A DNA stretch of 64,000 nucleotides from Antedon bifida. Lineage: Eukaryota; Echinodermata; Crinoidea; Comatulida; Antedonidae. Position 1 is the stretch's first letter. Every line of letters begins with the position of its first letter. Positions 22,434-32,177 of this stretch are shown piece by piece. The notes under the pieces were generated by a model, which was given only the letters and a program-made list of their open reading frames with translations, was not told where the DNA came from and searched no databases. The stretch covers positions 8,122,001 through 8,186,000 of the forward strand of contig OY727102.1 in the NCBI GenBank assembly GCA_963402885.1, written 5' to 3'. Both the position numbers and the translations under genes were made by a program.

Positions 22434-24528
22434 CTATTGGATGACCAGGTCACCATGGGTCAAATCAATGGTTAAAGAGTACATTGAAATATTCCAGCTT
22501 TCGGCGTCCTCATCGTATCTTTCGTCTGGACCCCAATATTGAATACGATATTGTGCTTTTCCTCTCAAAAACTTCTTGACTCTCCCAGAATAGACAGTAA
22601 TATCTTTTGTGCTTTCTTCATACCATGCATGCTGTAGAAAGCCTTTGAGTTCACCAGCTAGGATGGCCTCCATCCCACTTTGAAAAATCATCCACTCTGC
22701 ATTTTCATTAATCATTTCCGTTAGACCCTTTGATTTTAGCTCTTTCTACATCATTCTTTCTTTGTTTCTTTTCTGCAATTCTTTTGTTTATTTCTTCCTC
22801 CACTTCTCTCGTGGTTTTCTTCCTTTCTTCTCTCTGATTCCTTCCAACTTTCACAGTCAATTTTAGAAGATTGATTTTGAATGGAAAATCAAGGTTCGGC
22901 AGAAATTCTGTTTTCTTATTTTATCTAGCCTTGATGCCACACGCAAGAAAATCTAATGTCGCGTTCGGTTTCATGGTCTGTCTTGCGGAAAACATGTCCA
23001 TCTTAGCTTACTAGCATACTTTCGTACTAAAACCATCTCTGTTTTAGTCATATAACTTCGCATCATCGTTAGAAACAAATCAACATTGGTTGGTGGTGCC
23101 TGTAGTTGCTTGGTATCAACTAATTCATCTCCAAAGCAATTGATATTTGTTGTCAATGTCAATGCCGAGTCATCTGCGTATTTCTTGATTTCCACTTCCT
23201 TTCTCTACATAGAATCTGCTCATCCACGGAGAAGTAATCAGTTTCCCTATCAAAGCAAAAACATGCAGTTCACATTGAGCAAAGTCAGTGGAAAATGACC
23301 GCTTCATAGCCCTGCATAATGTGGCACAACTCAAATTTGATGAATCAAATGAATGAAATTTGTAAAAAATGCTCTGTGAAAAGTTTATGAGCTATGTGAA
23401 ACCTTTTTGGTAACCTTCCTCTTTCAACGCATTCTTGAAACTTCTTGGGTCGCCTTTCCCATCTGCATACCGCATTTTACTAATGTTGTACACAATAAGC
23501 TGAGCAATGCATCCATTGCTAAACAAGTCTTTTTGTTGATTGCCAGTTTCCTTTTCCATGTTTACAAGGACTGTTCCACAGTCTTTCGCTATTGATTCTA
23601 GTGAAACAGCACCTAGCTCTCTGGCCATATTTTCCACGAGCTACGTTTCGGAGCATTAGTCAGCGTTTGCCCAAATGTACATCCGGATGTTACAATAAGA
23701 TGCTCAATATGTTTTGTTGGAACACCTAAGTCCAACATGTTGAAAATCAGCTCCCTGGTTGCGTAACTAAATGTGTTGCCTAGCTTGCAATTCCACACAC
23801 TGATGTTTTCCTTCAAGGCTTCAATTAACTTTTCTTTCAATAGTAATACATTGTTTTCGTGTTCTACTAGCTGAACATCTTTTTCAATTAACTTTTTCTT
23901 CAGCTCCTCGTTGTCCTTGAGCAGCTTATGGTACACATCTTTACGAATAGATTGTTCTGACTTCTTTTTATAGTAACTTAACTTCCTTTTGTTTCACTTT
24001 GCTTTTTACCTTCTCCTTTTCTCTCACCAACCTCAACTTCAATCTGTTAACTTCCTGCTTCAAATATTTGTTTTTTACTACCATTGTAGGAGCAAACAAC
24101 TTCTTAGGTTTGGCTATTTTAATCTCAATTAGATCTTTGTTTCTTTGTCGCAAAGTGTCATTTCTTACTTGCAATTTAACTTTGGTTGGCGTCAAAATCA
24201 CATTTACTTGCTTAAGTGATCGCATCCCAGTTGATAATGGCAATTCAGGTATAGGATCATGCGCCACTTTCGGTGTTGAAAATATTTCAGTTGTAGGTGG
24301 TGGTGGTTGGTTGCTCGTTGCTTATGGCTGTGATTCTTGGCCTGAAGTACTTGCACCAGCATCATCAATTCCACATTGCTTAAACTGAAGGAATCTCTCC
24401 TGGCTTACATCAGACAGCCGCTTAGCAACTCGATCTTTCTCAAAGTTCTTACCAATTTTATCCAATGTTTGGGTTATCAACTCTTGTACAAGATTTAAAG
24501 TTACAATAATGTTCAGTTTATTTTTCAA
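22434..24528 (-). pseudogene. Multi-copy coiled-coil gene of probable mobile origin
   Basis: Several minus-strand pieces follow one another in the order expected for one protein. From the N-terminus: KNKLNIIVTLNLVQELITQT (24322-24528), a basic heptad-rich coiled coil (23968-24267 and 23850-23936, with LLKDNEELKKKLIEKD), a block with YATRELIFNMLDLGVPTKHI (23700-23800), then VENMARELGAVSLESIAKDC (23560-23640). Around 23230-23300 comes CRAMKRSF...LIGKLITSPW. The C-terminal block (22434-22715) has SGRVKKFLRGKAQYRIQYWG and ends in LTHGDLVIQ, a Tudor/chromo-like tail. This order matches an uncharacterised family repeated in many fish and invertebrate genomes. Frameshifts break it at several points. 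No catalytic triad is seen. Confidence 0.45.
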
Positions 24529-25055
24529 ATATTTTAAAACAGTTGTTGTGGTTCAGGTCTAAGTACAACCATATGACATGCCCTTTCTTCTTCCAAATGT
24601 ATCTTGGAAAAACACATGCGCATATTGATACTATCGATAGAGGGCCAGATAATTGTGATGAATTTCTGAATTTTGCGATCGCGACGACTGATCTGAGGGA
24701 TTTTCGCCCGGATTTTCACGGTTTAAACAAAAAAACAAAACAAAAATATGAAGCGGGCCGATTTTCGATGTCGGGCGAGGACGATCAACAACTTTTTTTT
24801 TTTACATAGCCTTATATTGTTAATATTCTGTGGTATGTCCAGTACACGCTACTTAGTGGATAGTTATATCTACATTTACCAATTAGCAGTCAATGATTTT
24901 GTGCCAAAAATTTAAAACTTATTTTATTCTGGAGATACATCTTCATATCTTTATACAATTCAAAAATACAAAAAATATTAATTTTGCTTAAATTTATAGT
25001 TCTACAGTATCTCAGGTGCACTTGGCAACTTGATTATTTAATTCTAGTTGGCTTG
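24529..25055. other. 5' flank of the coiled-coil gene
   Basis: A slightly GC-richer patch (24640-24790) lies upstream of the coiled-coil gene on the minus strand and could be its leader or promoter. A minus-strand frame at 24534-24719 has no motif. Confidence 0.25.
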
Positions 25056-26405
25056 CTATGGCTTCTTCAGTTGTTGGATTTGGTCCTCTTTTTTCAACTT
25101 GTGCTCCTCTCTTGCTCTAGTCGTGTCAAGATGAACAAATGAAGATCTACTCTTGATACCTATATTTAAAACACAATGTGAATAAAAAAAAATCATCATT
25201 ACTGTATCCTAATAGTAATACTGTGCTACAGTGCATAAACTGCTTATATTATCACCATATATTGTAGAAATATTGAAGACTATTAACCTTGAATAGCTTG
25301 TTCAAATACGCCCTTCATTAAATTGGTCCTGAACACATAATCTTTTGGCTTCCTGACACGTTTCGCCACATATCTCTTTGAACACTTTGACCATTCGACC
25401 GAATACTTGTGGTCTATTTCAGCATCTCTGCAAGTATGCAAGTTATGTTCTAATACTGCTAAACAGCCTCTTGCCACTATACACTTGTGGCTGAAGTGAC
25501 TTCGCTTTGGCATATACTTCAGTAGCATATTATGGAAGACTTCCAAGATTTCCTGTATGGCGAAACTGAACAGCCTGAAAATTTAAACGTTATATAATTT
25601 TTGCTTAGTATATTGTACAAAAACAGAACACATGTTATTGATTATTACACCAATTATATTATGTAATTCTAATTACTATAAACTTACATGTTTACTGCTT
25701 GCAATGCTTGATGTGCTTCACTTCCTGCCTGAAGCCATGGCTTGGTGGTTCTAGGTTCAAGTGCCTCATGGTCACATTTGTGGAATTCCTTAAAACACAC
25801 CCACTTATGTTTGTCCACTATGTGATTGAGAATGTACATCCACCAAACCATAAAATAAATTTAATAAGAAATTAAGCTGTGACAACATGTGCACATTAAC
25901 TTTGATCAATGTTATTAAAACTGTCTCTCCCTCAATTACCTTGAACTGTGTGCAGCTACCTTCACACGTTTCTGTTGACCACCAAAAATTATTTGAATGA
26001 ATCGCCTTTTGCCATTGTCGCAGCTCCTGGCAAATCTTTAACTTTCTTCCTAAACTTTTGGCCATATGCCAGATGTCATATATTCGGGTGTTGTTCTCGC
26101 ATTGTTTTTGCAATCGTTGCATGCCTGTCAGTCACAAGTGTATCAATAGCAATTTTTTGATCCTGAAAAGGCATAAAGAAAGATCAACTATTTATCCAAC
26201 CATTTTACAGACACAACAAGTCCAACCTTTAGCTCATCAATGCATCTAATTAGCCCTTCGTTTTCAAGCCAATAGGAGTTCTTGACATTGTGTTCTCCCA
26301 CAGCAACTGTTTTTGAACACAGGATAATGTCTGTTGTAGTATCCATTAATGAATACAGGCCAAACTCTGCATTGTGGCCAGATGAGTCATGCCTGCCATT
26401 GAAAT
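25056..26405 (-). pseudogene. DDE-transposase-like spliced gene
   Basis: Five exons can be read on the minus strand. Exon A (26227-26405): GRHDSSGHNAEFGLYSLMD, ENEGLIRCIDELK. Exon B (25940-26162): DTLVTDRHATIAKTMREQHP, then after a frameshift YDIWHMAKSLGRKL and FWWSTETCEG. Exon C (25688-25817): HKWVCFKEFHKCDHE, TKPWLQAGSEAHQALQAV. Exon D (25288-25574): LEVFHNMLLKYMPKRSHFSH. Exon E (25056-25159) ends in a charged tail. Acceptors and donors are canonical, and exons C, D and E join in perfect phase. The blocks match a large uncharacterised family with an RNase H-like transposase pattern (acid in the first block, acid-R-H in the second). Exon B carries a frameshift. The N-terminus is cut off at 26405, where the OTU gene begins. 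Confidence 0.55.
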
Positions 26406-27910
26406 TATATCAGTGTCACAAGCCCATGTACCAGAATTCATTATTTTATTCGTAACTACATACTGCTTTACACTTTTATATTTCTCTGTGTCCAATGTAC
26501 ATTTGAACCGATCATCAGTTTACAACATGTGTTTTACATTTGCTTTTCTGAACATGGAATGATTTCTTTCAGTCCCACTAATTAAATATGCAATTGTCCT
26601 GTAGAAACAATTTCCATCACCAGTTATTTTCTTAGTAGCAGTAGGTTTTATAATATTTTTATATTCATTGTTATATTCAAATGGTGTATCATAATTTGAA
26701 CCTTTATAATCAATACCTAATTTATGACACAACAATTCTTTAGAATTTACTTGTAATGGTAGGTATTTAAAATACTTATCAGTTCTCTCTGTTATTACTT
26801 CAGTTGAAACGTATATAATTTCATTCTCATCTAATGTAGGAGCATTTCAACCGTTGTTAGCTTCAAATGATTCACTTTCATCAACATGGCTTTCAATAAC
26901 ACTAATATCATCACATATAATTTTAGTCTCATTTAATGTATGTGCATTTGAACTTTTGTTAGCCTCACATGATTCCTTTTCGTCAATATGGCTTTCAATA
27001 TCACTAATATCATCACATATAATTTCAGTCTCATTTAATGTATGTGCATTTGAATCTTTGTTAGCCTCACATGATTCATTTTCGTCAATATGGCTTTCAA
27101 TATCAATGACAATATCATCAAATAAATTGTCAACACCTGTGTTTTGTTCAGAGTTGTTTGTTGCGTGTGATGCATGTACATCATTTTCATCTTTGTTGCT
27201 GTTTGTAGATACAATCATCCCTGTTAATTCAAACTGAGTGGAATGTAAGGGGCAATTCATTGATTTTGCTAAAGTTTAAACAGTGTTTATGAATACCTTG
27301 CCAAGATGAAAAGTACAGCAACACACTACGTCCATTTTCTGTAAGCACTCCTTCATTATTTCTTGAATGCGAGTCAAATATAAAGTACCCAGTAGGACGT
27401 TTAATTATAGCAAAAGTACTTCCATAAAAAGTCATGATTTATTATGCATGTTTTATATTCTAAGGCTTGTCGCAATGACTTTGCTCCATACAACAATGCA
27501 TCTTCATCACTTCCTTCTAATGTGCCATAAAGTCCATCACTGTAAATCATTTCAAATGAGTTATTTAGAATATGAAGTTCTTTTGGTAGTTCTGACATCA
27601 TTAACAATTCTTCATTCATTGATGAATCTTTTTGTATAAAGTAATACAATTCAAGTTTGGAATTCATTTCCATTTTTTATTTTGCAGTAAAGTATAGCTA
27701 AAAGAGCATTAGATACACATTGTTTACCTGCAAGTTCTCTAAATCTGTAACTACAGTTGTCTTCTCATTTGTGAAGTTCATTTTCTTTTCTTCAGTTTGT
27801 TCATTAATGTTATGCAAGTTACTTTTTATAAAACGACCTTTCTTTCTAGGTTTATTTTCACCACCACCACCCTGCAGCTTCATTATCTGCTTCATTATCT
27901 TGCCCGTCAT
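26405..27910 (-). pseudogene. Two-protease-domain gene: tegument-protease-like plus OTU
   Basis: A minus-strand gene in order. Exon 1 starts at 27910 (MTGKIMKQ), is basic (PRKKGR) and ends at a good donor (TTGCAG/GTAAAC) near 27729. Next, 27229-27673 carries HILNNSFEMIY, DEDALLYGAKSLRQAL and GYFIFDSHSRNNEGV; the FDSHSR block resembles the His box of the papain-like Herpes_teg_N (C76) fold found in transposon proteins. A one-base frameshift leads into an acidic linker of 34-residue repeats (26850-27113). Then an OTU-type domain: ITGDGNCFYRTIAYLISGTE holds the DGxC box, and TWACDTDII is the usual later block. OTU proteases remove ubiquitin; activity here is inference. An in-frame TGA (near 26850), a TAA after KHML and the frameshift make this copy dead. 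Confidence 0.55.
26850..27113. repeat. Coding 102 bp tandem repeats (34-residue acidic units)
   Basis: Units begin with GGCTTTCAAT at 26888, 26990 and 27092 on the plus strand, exactly 102 bases apart. On the minus strand they encode an acidic 34-residue unit with ESHIDENESCEAN and NAHTLNETEIICDDIS. A fourth, degenerate unit carries the premature TGA. The whole-codon period shows the repeat grew under coding constraint. Confidence 0.85.
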
Positions 27911-29067
27911 GTTGGTAATACAGTAGTAGCAATTTATTTAATATGTATTTACATAAATAATTTATCATACAATAATATTCAAGTATAACTAAGTTTTTAT
28001 TTCTGTTTCTCAATTTAAATCATGAGGTAAGTTAAACTGTAAAAAATGTGTTCTCTCAATGTTTATTGCTTGTATATTCTTATCAAGATAAATATTGCTT
28101 TCTTCAATTCATACATTTCAAAAATTCTCATAAATTGTCACAAATGTTCACAATGGTTCAAAATTCTCAACTCTACTTGACTCACCAACTAACTAAAATG
28201 TTAGAGGCTATTGTCTGAGTTGCCAATCAACAGACTTTCTCTTGCTATCTATTACAACTCTACTTGACTCACCAACTAACTAAAATGCTAGAGGCTGTTG
28301 TCTGAGTTGCCAATAAACAGACTTCTTCTTTGCTACCTCCTCTTTGACTCACCAACTAACTAAAATGCTGAAGGCTATTGTCGTGAGTTGCTCATAAATA
28401 GACTTTTTCAACCCTGCTGCCGTCACAACTCCGCTTTGACTCACCAACTAGTGCTACAGCTAGAGAATATTGTCGTTGAGTTGCCAACAAACAGACTTTT
28501 TCAACCCTGCTGCCGTCACAACTCCGCTTTGACTCACCACTAGTGCTACAGCTAGAGGATATTGTCGTTGAGTTGCCAACAAACAGACTTTTTCAACCCT
28601 GCTGCCGTCACAACTCCGCTTTGACTCACCAACTAGTGCTACAGCTAGAGAATATTGTCGTTGAATTGCCAACAAACAGACTTTTATCCAGAATATCTTT
28701 TTATCCAGAATCACTTTTACAAATATAGTACAGTCATTTATTTATTTATTAAAAATTTACGTAGCTAGATGACAATAATCTCAAGATAATTGACAGACAA
28801 AATAGTGCTAAGGAAAGAATAAATAAAATAAAGATCCTGGCAACCTGAATTCTAAAACCATTGTTAACAATAGATTTTCTATATAAAAAAAAAGGGTGGG
28901 GGCCACATACAGTAAAATATCAAATCAATCAAATACAGTATTGTTTTCATCAAATACAAAAAAAAAAAACAATTTTAAATATTGGGTTTCTAATTGCAGA
29001 GGGCAGTATAGAACATAGATATGGACAGTGGGCTGCCTTATGTACAGTAGGATTAGCTTTTATAGCA
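27911..29067. other. Flank between the OTU gene and the nested composite
   Basis: Apart from the tandem array at 28171-28690 I see nothing coding. A 9 bp A run and a purine-rich GGGTGGGGGCC word lie near 28895. Confidence 0.4.
28171..28690. repeat. Six tandem units of about 80-93 bp
   Basis: Each unit starts GACTCACCAACTA and contains GAGTTGCCAA..AACAGAC. The last three units share CAACCCTGCTGCCGTCACAA, which the first two lack, so the array was extended in two steps. The minus-strand frame at 28460-28714 is just this array read through. Confidence 0.8.
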
Positions 29068-29217
29068 AAATGCTATTAAAACGTTCATTGAATGTTATTG
29101 CCAACGTTAATCGAAGGTTTTATAAAACGTTCAAACGACGTCATTTTTAAATGTTCGTAGAAAGTTAGTGTTAACGTTTAAAATAGGTATTTTGTTGACG
29201 TTCTTTAAACGTTGTTA

Positions 29218-30321
29218 TAGCCTGGGTGCAGAACAGTTAATATACACATTTGCGGGAAAAAAGTATAGGAAAATTTTTTTTTAGTTTTTCTGATAGAGTA
29301 TATACCATATAGAATGTCAGGAAAAAAATCCCCATCCCAGGGTCTTGGGGAAAATTTTTTACGGCACTTTTAAATGTTGGCCTATATAACGCACACAAAT
29401 TCCTATTAACACACACAAATACCTATAGGCCTATAATAGGGGATAGGGAAAATCAATTAACAGTTTTTGTTACTTGCAGTTGTGTTTTAATGATTCAAAT
29501 TATTAGAGGCTTACTTTAATAACTACTTCTCATAGTAGTTGATAAATCGAGTCGATACGATGACACAATCATGCCTGAATCCAATATGGCGTCAAATTTG
29601 GCGGGAAAAACAGGGTATTGCTAAAAAACCCGCAAACCTCCAAAAAAACATAGCAAATCCCACCGAACCAACATAAAAGTGATTGAATCATGGAGTGTAC
29701 GACCCACTGGGTATATAAAATATTAAATTTTTACTGTTAACTACTTATTTTGGGATAAAACATCATTTTTTGGTTAAAAATTAGCAATCATTTTTTACCA
29801 AAAAATGATGTTTTACCCCAAAAATAAGTAGTTAACAGTATAAATTTAATTTTTTTTTTACATGGATATACCCAGTGGGTCGTAAACTACATGATTCAAT
29901 CACTTATATTATGTTGGTTCGGTGGGGTTTGCCATATTTTTTTGGAGGTTTGCAGGGTTTAGCAATCATTTTTGACCAAAAAAGTATGTTTTACCCCAAA
30001 AATAAGTAGTTAACAGTAGAAATTTAATATTTTTTTTACATGGATATACCCAGTGGGTTGTACACTACATGATTCAATCACTTTTATGTTGGTTCGGTGG
30101 GGTTTGCTATGTCTTTTGGAGGTTTGAGGGGTTTGCGGGAAGTTAGCAATACCCTGTTTTTTCCGCCAAATTGGACGCCATATTGGATTCTGGCATGATG
30201 ATGTCATCGTATCGACTTGATTCATCAACTACTATGAGAAGTAGTTATTAAAGTAAGCCTCTACTAATTTTAATCATTAAAACACAACTGCAAGTAACAA
30301 AAAACAAATGCACCCAGGCTA
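29218..30321. mobile_element. Foldback/MITE-like element with long inverted arms
   Basis: Terminal inverted repeat TAGCCTGGGTGCA / TGCACCCAGGCTA, flanked on both sides by TTA. The arms (about 29465-29790 against 29800-30310) are long inverted copies sharing blocks such as AAAACACAACTGCAAGTAAC, CTATGAGAAGTAGTTATTAA, GGTTCGGTGGG and GTAGTTAACAGT. The right arm contains an extra partial copy of about 190 bp (29800-29990). Non-coding. The related segment at 52940 lacks it and reads GTTGTTAATTTAA with one TTA, which supports a 3 bp target duplication. Confidence 0.75.
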
Positions 30322-30902
30322 TTAATTTAACGTTAGCGATTAACGTTGTTTGAATGTAAAAAAATAACGTTCAAATGACGTCATTTTTAAATGTTGTTTT
30401 AACTTTTGAGGTCACTTTTAAAATGTTAATTTTTTTACGTTCTTTGGACCTAGTTAGATTAACGGCATCATCATAGTGGATTTTAATGTCTCTGCATTGT
30501 TTACTGAACCGCCAACACTACCATACCTACATAACCCAAAAACATAGTATTTAAAAAAAAACGAAAATAAAAAATACTCTATCACAAGACAGTAGTAGTT
30601 AGTATTGTCAATGATAATACTATCCTGACGTCTGGAACCCGACTTACAGTGCGACTTCAAGAAGTCGAACTTTAGACTATTAATAGACTATTTCTTTCAT
30701 AAATAGGTTCTGAAAAGGTTCAAACTTTCTTTTATGAATACGGCTGCGTCTATAATTATTGTAATCCTCTCTAACCCTACATGATTTGCTCATCTTATAT
30801 TCAGGTATTTATTCATAATAAAAAAAACATATAGTACAAACAGAAGGCAGCCAACGGCTTAAAAATTCTGCAAAGAACGTATAAAGTAAAATTTAAGAGA
30901 TT

Positions 30903-31203
30903 TGTAGAGGCAATTTGCATATGTGTTAGCAGGTGTAACGAATGGCATGCAAACCTTTTTTATTCTTTGTCTCTCTCTCAACTACCGACCGTCGAACAAG
31001 CAGGACGTATTTGTTTCACTTACTACCGTTGTTTGTTAACTCAAGAAACTTTGCGTATTCTGTACATGTACAGTAGAAACTATATTATCGGAATATATTA
31101 TGTGTATATAATTACGGAGCCAAGTATAAGAAGCTACTAATGATATTTGGACCCAATGCATGCTCTCACAACACAGTGTAGTGGGTAAGTTGGATCTCAC
31201 TAA
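30903..31203 (+). repeat. 5' LTR of the Gypsy element
   Basis: 301 bp, starting TGTAGAGGCAATTTGC. It has an extra CCGA against the 3' LTR (CTACCGACCGTCG versus CTACCGTCG). The end is set by the AGATT duplication; shared sequence continues two bases further. Confidence 0.9.
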
Positions 31204-31205
31204 AG

Positions 31206-31223
31206 TGGTGACACCGACGTGAT
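31206..31223 (+). other. Primer-binding site
   Basis: TGGTGACACCGACGTGAT directly after the 5' LTR, the usual tRNA primer site of this Gypsy group. Confidence 0.7.
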
Positions 31224-31325
31224 CTAACGAGAGTGCTTGGAATATTTAAATATTTATATTGGATATATTACTTCGTTGTTGCAAGATTACTTTGAGTTGT
31301 CGTTGTTTGATACGTGAATTGAATT

Positions 31326-32177
31326 ATGGCGAGACCTTCCCCGGTAAGAGCTACACCGATCAAAATGGCCGCTAGAATGGATGAGGCACCACCTGTGGCG
31401 GCTGCTGTAAGTTTAAAATTGCCGCCATTTTGGCCGAATGACCCACTTATTTGGTTTGCTCAAGTGGAGGCTCAGTTTGTTACCAGAGGAATTACGGCTG
31501 AGGAAACAAAGTATTCGTATATAATTGCTTCTTTGCCGCCTAATATCGCACAGGAGGTTCGAGATTTATTGCTAAGCCCTCCATACCAAAGACCATATAC
31601 CCATTTGAAATCGGAATTGGTTAAAAGGACATCCGTGTCGGAGCAAAAGCGTCTTCATCAGTTGTTAACAACGGAAGAATTAGGTGATCGCAAGCCTAGT
31701 CAGTTACTACGCAAGATGTACCAATTGCTGGGGGAGCGTGATTTAGAGACATCCATCCTGAAACAGTTGTTTGTGCAAAGATTGCCTACTAATGTTCAAT
31801 TGATATTAGCGTCCACCCGTGAGGATATGGACCTTGCAGATCTGGCAGCGTTGGCCGATAAAATTTTGGAAGTTTCTCCACCACCACCTACTATTGCCAC
31901 GACAATTAAGGATACGGGTGCACGCGCAACGTCAGACGAATTACGAGAATTGAGAGCTGAAGTTAGTAAGCTGACCAGCCTCGTTTCTTTCTTGGCGAAA
32001 CAAGTCAGAGGCAGAAGCCGTAGTAAACAACGTGAAAGCCGAAAACGCTCGCCCTCTGCTACATCTAATGATGGTTTATGCTGGTATCATCATCGATATG
32101 GTAACAAGGCACATAAATGTAATTCACCATGCTCTTTTTCCTCACAGAAGGCGGGAAACGACCAAGCCAGCGACTAG
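31326..32177 (+). CDS. gag: Gag of the Mag-like Gypsy element
   Basis: 283 residues, the structural protein of the retrotransposon particle. The capsid-like region at residues 30-140 starts with [20 protein letters not shown], the hallmark of Mag-clade Gag, followed by [12 protein letters not shown] and a leucine-rich helix region. Residues 215-240 are basic ([14 protein letters not shown]). A Cys/His knuckle [14 protein letters not shown] lies at about residues 252-265, of the short form this clade has. The ATG at 31326 is the first in the leader, about 120 bases after the LTR. The frame overlaps pol by 49 bases in a different frame, so Pol needs a -1 shift; a T5 run at 32135-32139 is a candidate slip site. 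The frame is intact. Confidence 0.93.
   Translation: MARPSPVRATPIKMAARMDEAPPVAAAVSLKLPPFWPNDPLIWFAQVEAQFVTRGITAEETKYSYIIASLPPNIAQEVRDLLLSPPYQRPYTHLKSELVKRTSVSEQKRLHQLLTTEELGDRKPSQLLRKMYQLLGERDLETSILKQLFVQRLPTNVQLILASTREDMDLADLAALADKILEVSPPPPTIATTIKDTGARATSDELRELRAEVSKLTSLVSFLAKQVRGRSRSKQRESRKRSPSATSNDGLCWYHHRYGNKAHKCNSPCSFSSQKAGNDQASD

Noticed and set aside
23999..24388. 129-codon plus-strand frame
   Set aside because: Antisense shadow of the coiled-coil gene.
28171..28690. CRISPR-like repeat array
   Set aside because: Whole units repeat without unique spacers, and the genome is eukaryotic.
28460..28714. Minus-strand 84-codon frame
   Set aside because: Produced by reading through the tandem array.
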